This document shows positions 28,628-36,886 of a DNA stretch of 64,000 nucleotides, piece by piece. A model generated the notes under the pieces. It was not told where the DNA came from. It saw nothing but the letters and a program-made list of their open reading frames with translations, and made no database searches. Every line of letters begins with the position of its first letter. Positions within the stretch are counted from its first letter, which is position 1. Both the position numbers and the translations under genes were made by a program. The DNA is from Jeotgalibacillus terrae (GTDB lineage Bacteria > Bacillota > Bacilli > Bacillales > Jeotgalibacillaceae): contig NZ_JAFBDK010000006.1 in assembly GCF_016908195.1 (NCBI RefSeq), positions 62,001 through 126,000 of the forward strand, written 5' to 3'.

Positions 28628-29602
28628 TTAAGATACTTTAACTTTTTTGAATTCTTCAATCAGAAGCGGTACTACGTCAAACAGATCTCCTACAATTCCG
28701 TAGTCAGCTACTTTAAAAATGTTCGCTTCAGGGTCTTTGTTGATCGCAACAATGACCTTAGAGTTAGACATACCTGCCATGTGCTGAATCGCACCTGAGA
28801 TTCCGCATGCAATATAAAGGTCAGGTGTTACAACTTTACCAGTCTGTCCAATCTGAAGTGAGTAGTCACAGTAATCTGCGTCACATGCACCACGTGATGC
28901 ACCTACTGCACCGCCAAGCAGGTCAGCAAGTTCTTTTAACGGCTCAAATCCTTCTTCACTCTTCACACCGCGGCCGCCTGCAACAATTACTTTTGCTTCT
29001 GACAGATCCACACCGTCTGTTGCTTTTCTGACAACTTCTTTAATGATTGTGCGAAGGTCTGTAATGTCAACGCTTACAGATGAAACGTCGCCTGAGCGTC
29101 CTTCTTCTTTTTCAAGAGCCGGAATATTATTCGGACGGATCGTAATGAAAGTAAGGCCATCCTTGATGACTTTTTTCTCAAAAGCTTTACCACTATATAT
29201 TGGGCGGATAAACTTTGGTGAATCTCCATCAGCTTCAATTGCAGTTACATCTGATACAAGACCACTGTTCAGTCTGCTTGCAAGCTTTGGTGACAGATCT
29301 TTACCTAATGAAGTGTGTCCCATGACAATTCCTTCAGGATTTTCCTGTTCAATCACTGCAAGGAGTGCCTGAGAAAAGCCATCTGAAGAGTATTGCTCAA
29401 GCTTTGCATCCTCAACTGTAATAACACGGTCCGCGCCATAGGCTACCAGTTCATTTGCCACGTCTGTGATTCCGTTTCCGATCAGTACGCTGATCACTTC
29501 TCCGCCGTCAGCAATCATCTTACCCGCTGCAATTGCTTCGAATGATACATTTCTAAGTGAACCTTCTCTTGTTTCTGCTAATACAAGTACTTTTTTGCTC
29601 AT
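28628..29602 (-). CDS. etfA: Electron transfer flavoprotein alpha subunit
   Basis: With EtfB forms a soluble FAD/AMP flavoprotein that takes electrons from acyl-CoA dehydrogenases. The C-terminal FAD domain is visible (VVAGGRGVKSEEGF, VGASRGACDADY, GISGAIQHMAGM, AINKDPEANIF). Length 324. It is the last gene of fadR-fadB-etfB-etfA, with GGAGG before the ATG. Confidence 0.97.
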   Translation of the reverse strand: MSKKVLVLAETREGSLRNVSFEAIAAGKMIADGGEVISVLIGNGITDVANELVAYGADRVITVEDAKLEQYSSDGFSQALLAVIEQENPEGIVMGHTSLGKDLSPKLASRLNSGLVSDVTAIEADGDSPKFIRPIYSGKAFEKKVIKDGLTFITIRPNNIPALEKEEGRSGDVSSVSVDITDLRTIIKEVVRKATDGVDLSEAKVIVAGGRGVKSEEGFEPLKELADLLGGAVGASRGACDADYCDYSLQIGQTGKVVTPDLYIACGISGAIQHMAGMSNSKVIVAINKDPEANIFKVADYGIVGDLFDVVPLLIEEFKKVKVS

Positions 29603-29630
29603 CGGTTATACCTCCTGAATAGTTATAGAG

Positions 29631-30404
29631 TTAGACTACTTTTGCTTCAGTACGAAGAAGTTGAACAAGTTCTTTTACCTGATCATCCACTTCACCTTCA
29701 AGAATACGACCTGCTTCTTTTGCCGGTGGCAGATAGATCTCAACCGTTTCTGTTTTAGGTTCGACATCGTCTTCTTCAAGATCAAGGTCATCAAGCTCAA
29801 TTTCATCAAGCGGCTTTTTCTTAGCTTTCATAATACCAGGCAGTGAAGGATAGCGGGGATCATTCAGCCCCTGCTGTGCAGTTACGAGCAGTGGAAGAGA
29901 TGTTTCAATTGTTTCTGAATCACCTTCTACGTCACGCACGATTTCTACTTTTTCACCATCTACTTTAATGCTTGTGATTGTTGTTACGTAAGGAATGTTC
30001 AGGTAATCAGCCACACGTGGTGCAACCTGTCCTGATCCGCCGTCAATCGCAACGTTTCCTCCAATAATCAGATCCGCATCTTTATCCTTCAGATATTCAG
30101 AAAGGATTTTTGCAATAGAAAATTCATCTGTCATATCAACATCATCTTCAATGTTAATTAAAACTGCTTTATCAGCGCCCATTGCAAGTGCTGTACGCAG
30201 CTGTTTTTCTGTCTCTTCATCGCCTACCGATACGACAGTGACTTCACCGCCGTGTGCGTCTTTTAGTTGAATTGCTTCTTCAATTGCGTACTCATCGTAA
30301 GGGTTGATGATGAACTCTGCGCCATCCTCAGCAATTTTTCCACCTGAGACAGAAATCTTTTCCTCTGTGTCAAACGTTCTCTTCATTAGCACAAAAATAT
30401 TCAT
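29631..30404 (-). CDS. etfB: Electron transfer flavoprotein beta subunit
   Basis: The AMP-binding partner of EtfA. The N-terminal MNIFVLMKRTFDTEE and the conserved ALAMGADKAVLI and PYVTTITSIKVDG blocks identify it. Length 257. Position between fadB and etfA matches B. subtilis. Ribosome site AGGAGG, 8 bases before the ATG. Confidence 0.97.
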   Translation of the reverse strand: MNIFVLMKRTFDTEEKISVSGGKIAEDGAEFIINPYDEYAIEEAIQLKDAHGGEVTVVSVGDEETEKQLRTALAMGADKAVLINIEDDVDMTDEFSIAKILSEYLKDKDADLIIGGNVAIDGGSGQVAPRVADYLNIPYVTTITSIKVDGEKVEIVRDVEGDSETIETSLPLLVTAQQGLNDPRYPSLPGIMKAKKKPLDEIELDDLDLEEDDVEPKTETVEIYLPPAKEAGRILEGEVDDQVKELVQLLRTEAKVV

Positions 30405-30431
30405 GTATATTACCTCCTGTTTATTAAGTGA

Positions 30432-31205
30432 TTAACGGCCCTTAAATTCAGGCTGTCTTTTTTCAATAAATGCGCTGATTCCTTCTTTAGCATCTTCTGA
30501 AACAAATACTTCTCCAAATATGTCAGCTTCCCTTGCCACACCTTCATGGAAATCTCCAGTTTTTGAGTACTGAAGAAGTTCAAGTGCCGCTTTTACAGAT
30601 ACAGGGCTTTTACCTGCAAGTTTTGATGCAAGCGCTTTCGATTTTTCAAGCACCTGATCCTCAGGAAAAGCTTTATTAGCCAGTCCCCATTGAACTGCTT
30701 CTTCACCGGTAATCGGGTCACTTGACAGCAGCATTTCCGCTGCTTTAGCGAATCCGACTAAACGCGGAAGACGCTGTGATCCTGCAAAGCCTGGCACAAG
30801 ACCGAGCTGCAGTTCCGGAAGGCCAAGTTTTGCAGTCTCGCTTACATACCGGATATGACAACCCATCGCAAGTTCCAGACCGCCCCCAAGAGCTGCACCA
30901 TGTATAGAAGCAATAATCGGTTTTGAGAACGCTTCCATTCTTTCGAAAACTTTTTGACCTCTTCCGGCAAGCTTTGAGAACTCAGCACCTGATTCAACCT
31001 GAGTGAATTCCTTAATATCTGCGCCTGCTGAGAAGAAGCGGCCTTCACCGTGTATCAGCAGAACACGTACATTTTCATCATGCTCTACTGCATCAAGCCA
31101 GCCGTTCACTTCCATGATTAAGTCGCTTGCAAGTGCATTTGCCGGCGGCCTGTTAATGACTGCAGTAGATATATACTGGTCATTCTCCCATTTTAAGAAG
31201 CTCAT
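30432..31205 (-). CDS. fadB: Enoyl-CoA hydratase/isomerase family protein
   Basis: Crotonase-fold enzyme, most likely hydrating trans-2-enoyl-CoA in beta-oxidation. The oxyanion-hole segments FSAGADIKEF (about 58-67) and IHGAALGGGLELAMGCH are present; GLVPGFAGSQRLPR follows where catalytic Glu residues usually fall. The second Glu position looks to be replaced (FAGSQR), as in several Bacillus FadB-like proteins, so exact substrate activity is uncertain. Second gene of the FadR-controlled operon. Confidence 0.9.
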   Translation of the reverse strand: MSFLKWENDQYISTAVINRPPANALASDLIMEVNGWLDAVEHDENVRVLLIHGEGRFFSAGADIKEFTQVESGAEFSKLAGRGQKVFERMEAFSKPIIASIHGAALGGGLELAMGCHIRYVSETAKLGLPELQLGLVPGFAGSQRLPRLVGFAKAAEMLLSSDPITGEEAVQWGLANKAFPEDQVLEKSKALASKLAGKSPVSVKAALELLQYSKTGDFHEGVAREADIFGEVFVSEDAKEGISAFIEKRQPEFKGR

Positions 31206-31218
31206 CGTGATCTCCCCT

Positions 31219-31800
31219 TCATTTGCATAATCCTTTAACTAATAGCCTATGTACACCTGGTGACAGTTCAGTAATTGAATACTTCTGGTCGTTAATGACC
31301 CAGCTTGTTGCCACCTCATCAATCGTACCAAATACCATCTGTCTTGCCAATCTTATATCGAGGTCTTCAGAAAGCGTACCGCTATCAACGCCGTGCTGCA
31401 AAACATCATCGACAAGGACCAGATATTCCTTCAGTACTTTATTAATTCTCATTCTGATTTCTTTATTGGACTGCCTGAGCTCCAGCTGTGTTACAATGGC
31501 TAAATGGTGATCATCCGCAAGCATCTGAAAATGGCTTTCCACCAGTACTTTCAGCTGATCCACCGCGTCATCTGTACCTGACATCTTATTTCTGATTTTC
31601 TGAACAAATTGCCCCATCTTTTCTTCAAAAAGTGAAATGAGAATATCTTCTTTGTTCTTAAAATATAAATAGATTGTGCCGTCTGCAACGCCAGCCTGCT
31701 TGGCAATCTTGGAAACTTGCGCATGATGGTAGCCGTTTTCAGCAATGACCACTACGGCAGCATCAATAATTAATTTGTATTTCGGTTTATCTTTCTTCAT
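31219..31800 (-). CDS. fadR: TetR-family regulator of fatty-acid degradation, FadR
   Basis: Represses beta-oxidation genes; long-chain acyl-CoA releases it from DNA. The N-terminal helix-turn-helix is YKLIIDAAVVVIAENGYHHA followed by VSKIAKQAGVADGTIYLYFK. The C-terminal domain is all-helical. Length 193. Operon position (lcfA-fadR-fadB-etfB-etfA) and a perfect FadR-type palindrome at its own promoter support the name and autoregulation. Known in B. subtilis first as ysiA. Confidence 0.94.
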   Translation of the reverse strand: MKKDKPKYKLIIDAAVVVIAENGYHHAQVSKIAKQAGVADGTIYLYFKNKEDILISLFEEKMGQFVQKIRNKMSGTDDAVDQLKVLVESHFQMLADDHHLAIVTQLELRQSNKEIRMRINKVLKEYLVLVDDVLQHGVDSGTLSEDLDIRLARQMVFGTIDEVATSWVINDQKYSITELSPGVHRLLVKGLCK

Positions 31801-31834
31801 CGGTCATCACCCTTCAATCACATATAAAAAAGAC

Positions 31835-31866
31835 GAAAATATGAATGAATAGTCATTCATATTTTC
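31835..31866 (-). promoter_or_regulatory. FadR operator at the fadR promoter
   Basis: A perfect palindrome with 14-base arms around ATAG. The core TGAATGAATAGTCATTCA (31842-31859) fits the B. subtilis FadR consensus (TGAATGA, four bases, TCATTCA). It directly follows the -10 box, so FadR binding should block fadR-fadB-etfBA. Confidence 0.93.
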
Positions 31867-31895
31867 ATCTTACTAAGAAAACCTTACTTCGTCAA
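31867..31895 (-). promoter_or_regulatory. Promoter of fadR-fadB-etfB-etfA
   Basis: Minus strand -35 TTGACG (31890-31895), 17-base spacer, -10 TAAGAT (31867-31872), adjoining the FadR palindrome. It lies between lcfA and fadR, so fadR need not depend on the lcfA promoter. Confidence 0.82.
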
Positions 31896-31908
31896 GAAAA
31901 AACCCGGT

Positions 31909-33603
31909 TTATGACGAATGTTTTTGCTGCTGCTTTTCTCTTTCTTCCTCTACAAGCTTTCTTCTCAGAATTTTACCGACAGCTGTTTTTGGCAGCTCAT
32001 CCCGGAACTCATAGATTCTTGGCACCTTATAAGCTGCCATATGCTTTCTAGCAAATTCATCAAGCTCTTCTTCAGTTACTTTCTGGTTCTGTTTTAATAC
32101 TACAAAGAGTTTTACTGTTTCTCCCCGGTATGCATCAGGAACACCGACAGCTACTACTTCCTGTACTGCAGGATGTTCATACATTACTTCTTCAATCTCA
32201 CGCGGATAAATGTTAAATCCTCCGGCAATGATCATATCTTTTTTACGGTCCACTACATAGAAATAACCTTCTTCATCCATATAGCCAAGATCTCCAGTAT
32301 ACAGCCAGCCGTCTTTTAAAATTGCGGCCGTTTCTTCAGGCTGATGCCAGTAACCTTTCATTACCTGAGGACCTCTTACAATAATCTCTCCAACTTCACC
32401 TGGAGGAAGTTCTTCTCCACTGTCCATTGAGATAATTTTGGATTCAGTATCCGGCCATGGTACCCCTATGCTTCCTTTGATCCGTTTGGCATCCCAGATA
32501 AAGTTCGAATGCGTTACAGGAGAAGACTCTGTCAGACCGTACCCTTCAACAAGCTTACCACCGGTTACTTTTTCAAATTCCTCCTGCACTTCAACAGGCA
32601 GCGGTGCTGAACCACTCAGGCATGACTCTACTGAAGTCAGATCATATTTTTTCAGATCCGGATGATTCAGTATGCCAATATAAATGGTTGGCGCACCTGG
32701 GAAAATTGTCGGCTTCTGCTTGTGAATTGTTTTAAGTGCTGTTTCCACATCAAATTTTGGAAGCAGTATCATTTTATATCCCTGCATAATTGAAAGAATC
32801 ATCACAGTTGTCATACCGTACACATGGAAAAACGGCAGAATACCGAGGATACTCTCTTCACCTTTTTTATTTTTATACAGCCACGCATCACACATGGAAG
32901 CGTTGGCAATCAGGTTTTTATGCGTCAGCATCACGCCTTTTGGAAAACCGGTTGTCCCTCCTGTATATTGCAGAATCGCAATATCATCTTCAAAATCTAT
33001 CGGAGGAATATCAGGATCAGTTGAAGCGGTCTTCAGTATTTCAGTCAGCAGATGATTACTTCCTGCATGCTCAACTTTTACTGTTAAACCATATTGTTTT
33101 TTCTGGATATAAGGATAAATCAGGTTCTTTGGAAACGGTAGAAAATCTTTAATAGCAGAGATAATAATGTGTTCAAGGTCAGTATCATTAAATACTTTAG
33201 AAATGCGCGGGAATAAAATGTCCATAGATATAATTGCTTTAGCGCCTGAGTCCTTCATCTGGTACTCAAGCTCGCGCTCCGTATAAAGCGGATTTGTCTG
33301 AACGACTACAGCACCTGCATATAAAATTCCGTAATACGCAATGACAGATGCAGGCATGTTCGGCAGCATGATGGCTACCCGATCACCCTTTTGAATACCT
33401 ATGTCCTGCAGGTATTTTGCCATTTTAAGAGATGAGTCGTACATTTCCTTAAATGTAAACTCCTTCCCCATAAAGTGAACGGCGATTTTCTCAGGATAAT
33501 TTTTTGCAGCCTCTGTTAAATATGCGTGTACTGGTTTCGGTTCATATTCCAGATGTGTTGGAATTGAATCGGGGTAAAGCTTCAGCCACGGCTGTGATGT
33601 CAT
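31909..33603 (-). CDS. lcfA: Long-chain fatty acid-CoA ligase
   Basis: Activates fatty acids to acyl-CoA at the membrane face, feeding beta-oxidation. An AMP-forming adenylation enzyme: LQYTGGTTGFPKGVMLTHKN (P-loop-like motif, about 222-241), VEGYGLTESSPV, YTGDLGYMDEEGYFYVVDRK and the catalytic Lys in PKTAVGKILRR near the end. Length 564. Ribosome site AAGGAGG. It has its own promoter overlapped by a cre site and shows no FadR box upstream, unlike B. subtilis lcfA. Confidence 0.96.
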   Translation of the reverse strand: MTSQPWLKLYPDSIPTHLEYEPKPVHAYLTEAAKNYPEKIAVHFMGKEFTFKEMYDSSLKMAKYLQDIGIQKGDRVAIMLPNMPASVIAYYGILYAGAVVVQTNPLYTERELEYQMKDSGAKAIISMDILFPRISKVFNDTDLEHIIISAIKDFLPFPKNLIYPYIQKKQYGLTVKVEHAGSNHLLTEILKTASTDPDIPPIDFEDDIAILQYTGGTTGFPKGVMLTHKNLIANASMCDAWLYKNKKGEESILGILPFFHVYGMTTVMILSIMQGYKMILLPKFDVETALKTIHKQKPTIFPGAPTIYIGILNHPDLKKYDLTSVESCLSGSAPLPVEVQEEFEKVTGGKLVEGYGLTESSPVTHSNFIWDAKRIKGSIGVPWPDTESKIISMDSGEELPPGEVGEIIVRGPQVMKGYWHQPEETAAILKDGWLYTGDLGYMDEEGYFYVVDRKKDMIIAGGFNIYPREIEEVMYEHPAVQEVVAVGVPDAYRGETVKLFVVLKQNQKVTEEELDEFARKHMAAYKVPRIYEFRDELPKTAVGKILRRKLVEEEREKQQQKHSS

Positions 33604-33658
33604 CGTAAAACCTCCTTCTTTAGAATAAAATAATTAGAAAATTCTCATTTCTGGTTTT

Positions 33659-33687
33659 ATTATAATCTAAAAAGAAAACGGTTACAA
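33659..33687 (-). promoter_or_regulatory. lcfA promoter with overlapping cre site
   Basis: Minus strand -35 TTGTAA (33682-33687), 17-base spacer, -10 TATAAT (33659-33664). The sequence TTGTAACCGTTTTCT (33673-33687) fits the CcpA site consensus WTGNAANCGNWWNCW and covers the -35 box, so glucose repression is expected. CcpA repression of lcfA is known in B. subtilis. Confidence 0.82.
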
Positions 33688-33699
33688 TTTTATTATAAG

Positions 33700-33724
33700 A
33701 AAAAAGACACAGCGTGCCTTTTTA
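33700..33724 (-). terminator. Terminator of the mutS2-yshE unit
   Basis: AAAAAG-CAC and GTG-CTTTTT pair around three bases, with further T on the minus side. It lies beyond repeat copy 5. Confidence 0.75.
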
Positions 33725-33782
33725 AATATATGACTGAAATGATTACCTATGAATACTCAGCTGCTCTCGACTCAATTCACTG

Positions 33783-33908
33783 TGCTGCAGGCGGTGCTTT
33801 CCGGACGTGGGCCGTTTTTTGGCCCCATCCCAAGCCTCCTTGAGCTTCGCTCTGCGGGGTCTCAGCTATCCCGCTAATCGTCCCGGAGTCACCGCCTTCC
33901 GCTTCGTT
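33783..33908 (+). repeat. Structured intergenic repeat, copy 5 (with extra hairpin)
   Basis: The outer helix GGCGGTGCTTTCCGGAC with GTCCCGGAGTCACCGCC matches copy 2. An inserted hairpin, GGGCC and GGCCC around a T-rich loop, is shared with copy 6. The inner arm is degraded (CCCAAG against CTCAGC). It stands between the tiny gene after yshE and its terminator. Confidence 0.85.
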
Positions 33909-33998
33909 ACCCTTGAAATTTTTATAAGTAAGTCTTCTTTATTAGGTACTTCCCAAGTGTATCAGAACACAATTTCAATTGAGTCAATATATTACATC

Positions 33999-34079
33999 CT
34001 ATAAAGTAACTAAATACACAATCCCAATGATCATGAAGATAACGCAGCAGACGATGAGGATTTTGATTAAGTTTTCCAT
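33999..34079 (-). CDS. 26-residue membrane peptide after yshE
   Basis: A short frame not normally called: MENLIKILIVCCVIFMIIGI followed by VYLVTL and a TAG stop. It is one hydrophobic helix with a Glu/Asn start and a Lys at position 6. AAGGAG lies 6 bases before the ATG and overlaps the yshE stop, with 11 bases between the genes. That spacing and ribosome site are those of a co-translated operon gene. I do not know a family. Possible roles, such as a partner of the YshE membrane protein, are inference only. Confidence 0.7.
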   Translation of the reverse strand: MENLIKILIVCCVIFMIIGIVYLVTL

Positions 34080-34090
34080 GTTTCTACTCC

Positions 34091-34498
34091 TTAATTTATA
34101 CTGGCTCCAATAACAAATGATAATCCAATTGAAATGAGCATTGAGATGAGTCCAACTGCTCTGTTATCTGATTTGATTTCTTCATCCACCTTAAATCCCG
34201 GTGTGAGAAATTCAAAGACAAAATAAGCAACCAGCAGAAGAATAAATCCGAATATTCCCCAGCCCATCATTGTAAACAATGTGTCATGCTGACTGATAGA
34301 ACTTTGAAAAATATTTGCGATACCGAATATTTTACCGCCGGTCGCCATCGCAACAGAGAGATTCCCATTTTTAATTTCTTCCCAATTTTTATACTTGGTC
34401 ACAAGTTCAAAAATGGATAAAAACACGATCATACATACAACTACCACACTGAAATAACCCGCAGTTTCAATTAGCGGATGCTGCCAGAAACTTTCCAT
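34091..34498 (-). CDS. yshE: DUF350 membrane protein YshE
   Basis: A protein of 135 residues with four hydrophobic segments and the DUF350 pattern GNLSVAMATGGKIFGIANIF in the middle. Function is unknown; DUF350 proteins are often near stress-response genes. The ATG at 34498 (MESFWQHPLIETAGY) is preferred to the one at 34519: GAAGGTGA lies at proper distance and B. subtilis YshE starts the same way. It follows mutS2 closely and precedes the 26-residue peptide. Confidence 0.86.
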   Translation of the reverse strand: MESFWQHPLIETAGYFSVVVVCMIVFLSIFELVTKYKNWEEIKNGNLSVAMATGGKIFGIANIFQSSISQHDTLFTMMGWGIFGFILLLVAYFVFEFLTPGFKVDEEIKSDNRAVGLISMLISIGLSFVIGASIN

Positions 34499-34518
34499 TC
34501 CGCTCACCTTCTGCCCCA

Positions 34519-36873
34519 TTATTTGAATTCCACAACGGTTACCCCGCTGCCTCCTTCACCGTCTTCTCCGAGTCTTACTTTTTTCACTGAACGGTGATTT
34601 CTCAGTTTTTCCTGGACACCGGAACGTAATGCACCTGTACCTTTGCCGTGAATAATTGAAACCCGTGGATATCCGGCCAGAAGGGCATCATCAATATACT
34701 TGTCCACTCTCAGCAGTGCATTTTCAAAACGCTCTCCTCTTAGGTCAAGTTCAAGGCTGACATGAAAATCCTTTCCTTTCACAGTTGCAAGTGGTTTAGG
34801 ATCCGGTTTTTTCTCGCCTTTAATAAATTCAAGATCTTTTTCATTTACTTTCATCTTGAGGATACCCATTTGGACAGCCCATTCTTTTTCGTCTGTTTTC
34901 TTAATGAGCGTACCTTTTTGACCGAAGCTCAACACATTCACTTCATCGCCTGGCTGCAGCGTTCTCTCAGTCTTTGTTTTTTGCTGCTTTTTCTTCGCTG
35001 AAGATTTTGGTGCAGCATCATCGAGTCTCTTTCTAGCATCAATTAATTCATGTTCTTTTACATCTGCCTGTTTTTCGAATCTCAGCTGTCGGAGTTCTGA
35101 CATGACCTGTTCAGCTTCAGCTTTTGACTTCTCAACAATTTCCTGCGCTTTTAATTTAGCTTTTTCAATCATGTCATCTTTTTTGCTGTAGAACTCCGCC
35201 ATTTGCTTTTGCATATCGCGATGAATCTTCTCTGCATCCTTTAACAGTTCCTGCGCTTCCTCATAATCTGTCTCGGCACCTCTTCGGCTCGTTTCAAGAG
35301 AAGCAATCATCGCTTCAACAGCTTTACTGTCAGTGCCGACAAATGATTTCGCGTGCTCAATCACATGATCGCTCAGGCCAAGCCTTTTTGAGATATCAAA
35401 TGCATTACTGCGTCCCGGGACTCCGATCAGTAACCGGTAAGTCGGGCTGAGCGTCTCCACGTCAAATTCAACGCTTGCATTAACCACGCCATCACGGTTA
35501 TAGCCATATGCTTTTAATTCAGGATAATGTGTCGTTGCTACAACTCTCGCCCCGATTCCGTGTACTTCATCCAAGATAGAAATCGCAAGTGCGGCGCCTT
35601 CCTGAGGGTCTGTACCCGCACCAAGCTCATCAAAAAGCACTAAACTTTCGCTGTCAGCCTGTTTTAAAATCTCTACAATATTCACCATGTGAGAAGAGAA
35701 TGTACTCAGACTCTGTTCAATTGATTGCTCATCGCCTATATCTGCGTGTACAGACTGGAACACAGCAATTTTTGAGCCGTCAAGAACAGGAATCGGCAGG
35801 CCTGCCTGTGCCATTAACGTACACAGACCTATCGTTTTTAATGTGACTGTTTTACCGCCGGTGTTAGGACCGGTGATCACAATTGTAGAGAACTCTTCGC
35901 CAAGGTAGATATCGTTCGCTACGGCTTCGTCGATCGGCAGCAGAGGATGCCTCGCTTTATTCAGCTTAATGATTCCCTGGTCATTTACTTCAGGCTTTGT
36001 TGCTTTAATTGTCCGTCCGTACTTGGCTTTAGCAAACATAAAGTCAAGATCAGCGAGAATATCCACTGTTAATAGCAGGTTATCAGCTTCCTGCTGTACT
36101 TCGAGTGAAAGGGCAATCAGAATTTTTTCAATTTCCTCCTGCTCTTTCAGCCGCTGTTCACGCAGCTGGTTGTTAAATTGAACAATGGAAGCAGGTTCAA
36201 TAAATAACGTCTGACCTGAAGAGGACTGATCGTGTACAATCCCGCCGTAATGGCTTCTGTACTCCTGTTTAACCGGAATCACGTAGCGGTCATTACGGAT
36301 TGTAATGACTGCATCTGAAAGCATCGTTGCGGCATTTTTCGAGCGGATGGCACTTTCAAGCTTTTCACGCACTCTGCTCTCACTCGTTCTGATTCTCTGG
36401 CGGATCGCACGCAGTTCAGTGCTCGCTGAATCAAGAACTTCTCCACTCTCATCAATTGAATCAAATATCTGATGTTCTAAGGGTGTTAAAATGGCGAGCA
36501 TTTCTTTCTTTTCAGTAATAATCGGAATTGAAATTTCCCGCTCTTCATGCATATCATCCACAAAGTTTCTGATATGCTTACCGGCTCTGATCGTACTTGC
36601 AACCTGTATTAATTCTGCTGCACTGAGCATACCGCCGATTTGCGAACGTTTAATATGAGGCCTGATATCAAAAATTCCGCCAAGCGGCATCCCGCCCTTT
36701 ACCCTTAATATTGTTGCCGCTTCATCCGTTTCGTCCTGAAGCCTTGTTACGTCTTCAAGAGAAAAGGAAGGCTCCATTTTATCAATTCTCATTGAACCAA
36801 GTGATGATGCTGCGTGTTCCATCACAAGGCTTTTAATTTTATTAAATTCAAGCGTTTTAATTGATTTATTCAA
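34519..36873 (-). CDS. mutS2: MutS2, ribosome-rescue/anti-recombination ATPase
   Basis: A MutS-family ATPase without the mismatch-recognition domain. Recent work in Bacillus places it in splitting collided ribosomes. Walker A is [17 protein letters not shown] (about 334-350), Walker [19 protein letters not shown] long coiled coil follows (about 520-610), then a C-terminal Smr domain ([12 protein letters not shown] and [13 protein letters not shown]). Length 784. The start codon is TTG. It follows polX by 13 bases. Confidence 0.96.
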   Translation of the reverse strand: MNKSIKTLEFNKIKSLVMEHAASSLGSMRIDKMEPSFSLEDVTRLQDETDEAATILRVKGGMPLGGIFDIRPHIKRSQIGGMLSAAELIQVASTIRAGKHIRNFVDDMHEEREISIPIITEKKEMLAILTPLEHQIFDSIDESGEVLDSASTELRAIRQRIRTSESRVREKLESAIRSKNAATMLSDAVITIRNDRYVIPVKQEYRSHYGGIVHDQSSSGQTLFIEPASIVQFNNQLREQRLKEQEEIEKILIALSLEVQQEADNLLLTVDILADLDFMFAKAKYGRTIKATKPEVNDQGIIKLNKARHPLLPIDEAVANDIYLGEEFSTIVITGPNTGGKTVTLKTIGLCTLMAQAGLPIPVLDGSKIAVFQSVHADIGDEQSIEQSLSTFSSHMVNIVEILKQADSESLVLFDELGAGTDPQEGAALAISILDEVHGIGARVVATTHYPELKAYGYNRDGVVNASVEFDVETLSPTYRLLIGVPGRSNAFDISKRLGLSDHVIEHAKSFVGTDSKAVEAMIASLETSRRGAETDYEEAQELLKDAEKIHRDMQKQMAEFYSKKDDMIEKAKLKAQEIVEKSKAEAEQVMSELRQLRFEKQADVKEHELIDARKRLDDAAPKSSAKKKQQKTKTERTLQPGDEVNVLSFGQKGTLIKKTDEKEWAVQMGILKMKVNEKDLEFIKGEKKPDPKPLATVKGKDFHVSLELDLRGERFENALLRVDKYIDDALLAGYPRVSIIHGKGTGALRSGVQEKLRNHRSVKKVRLGEDGEGGSGVTVVEFK

Positions 36874-36886
36874 CAGCTTTCTCTCC

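Noticed and set aside
30432-31205. fadB as a broken enzyme because the second catalytic Glu appears replaced
   Set aside because: The frame is intact and several family members vary there; the alignment by eye is not precise enough to call loss of function.
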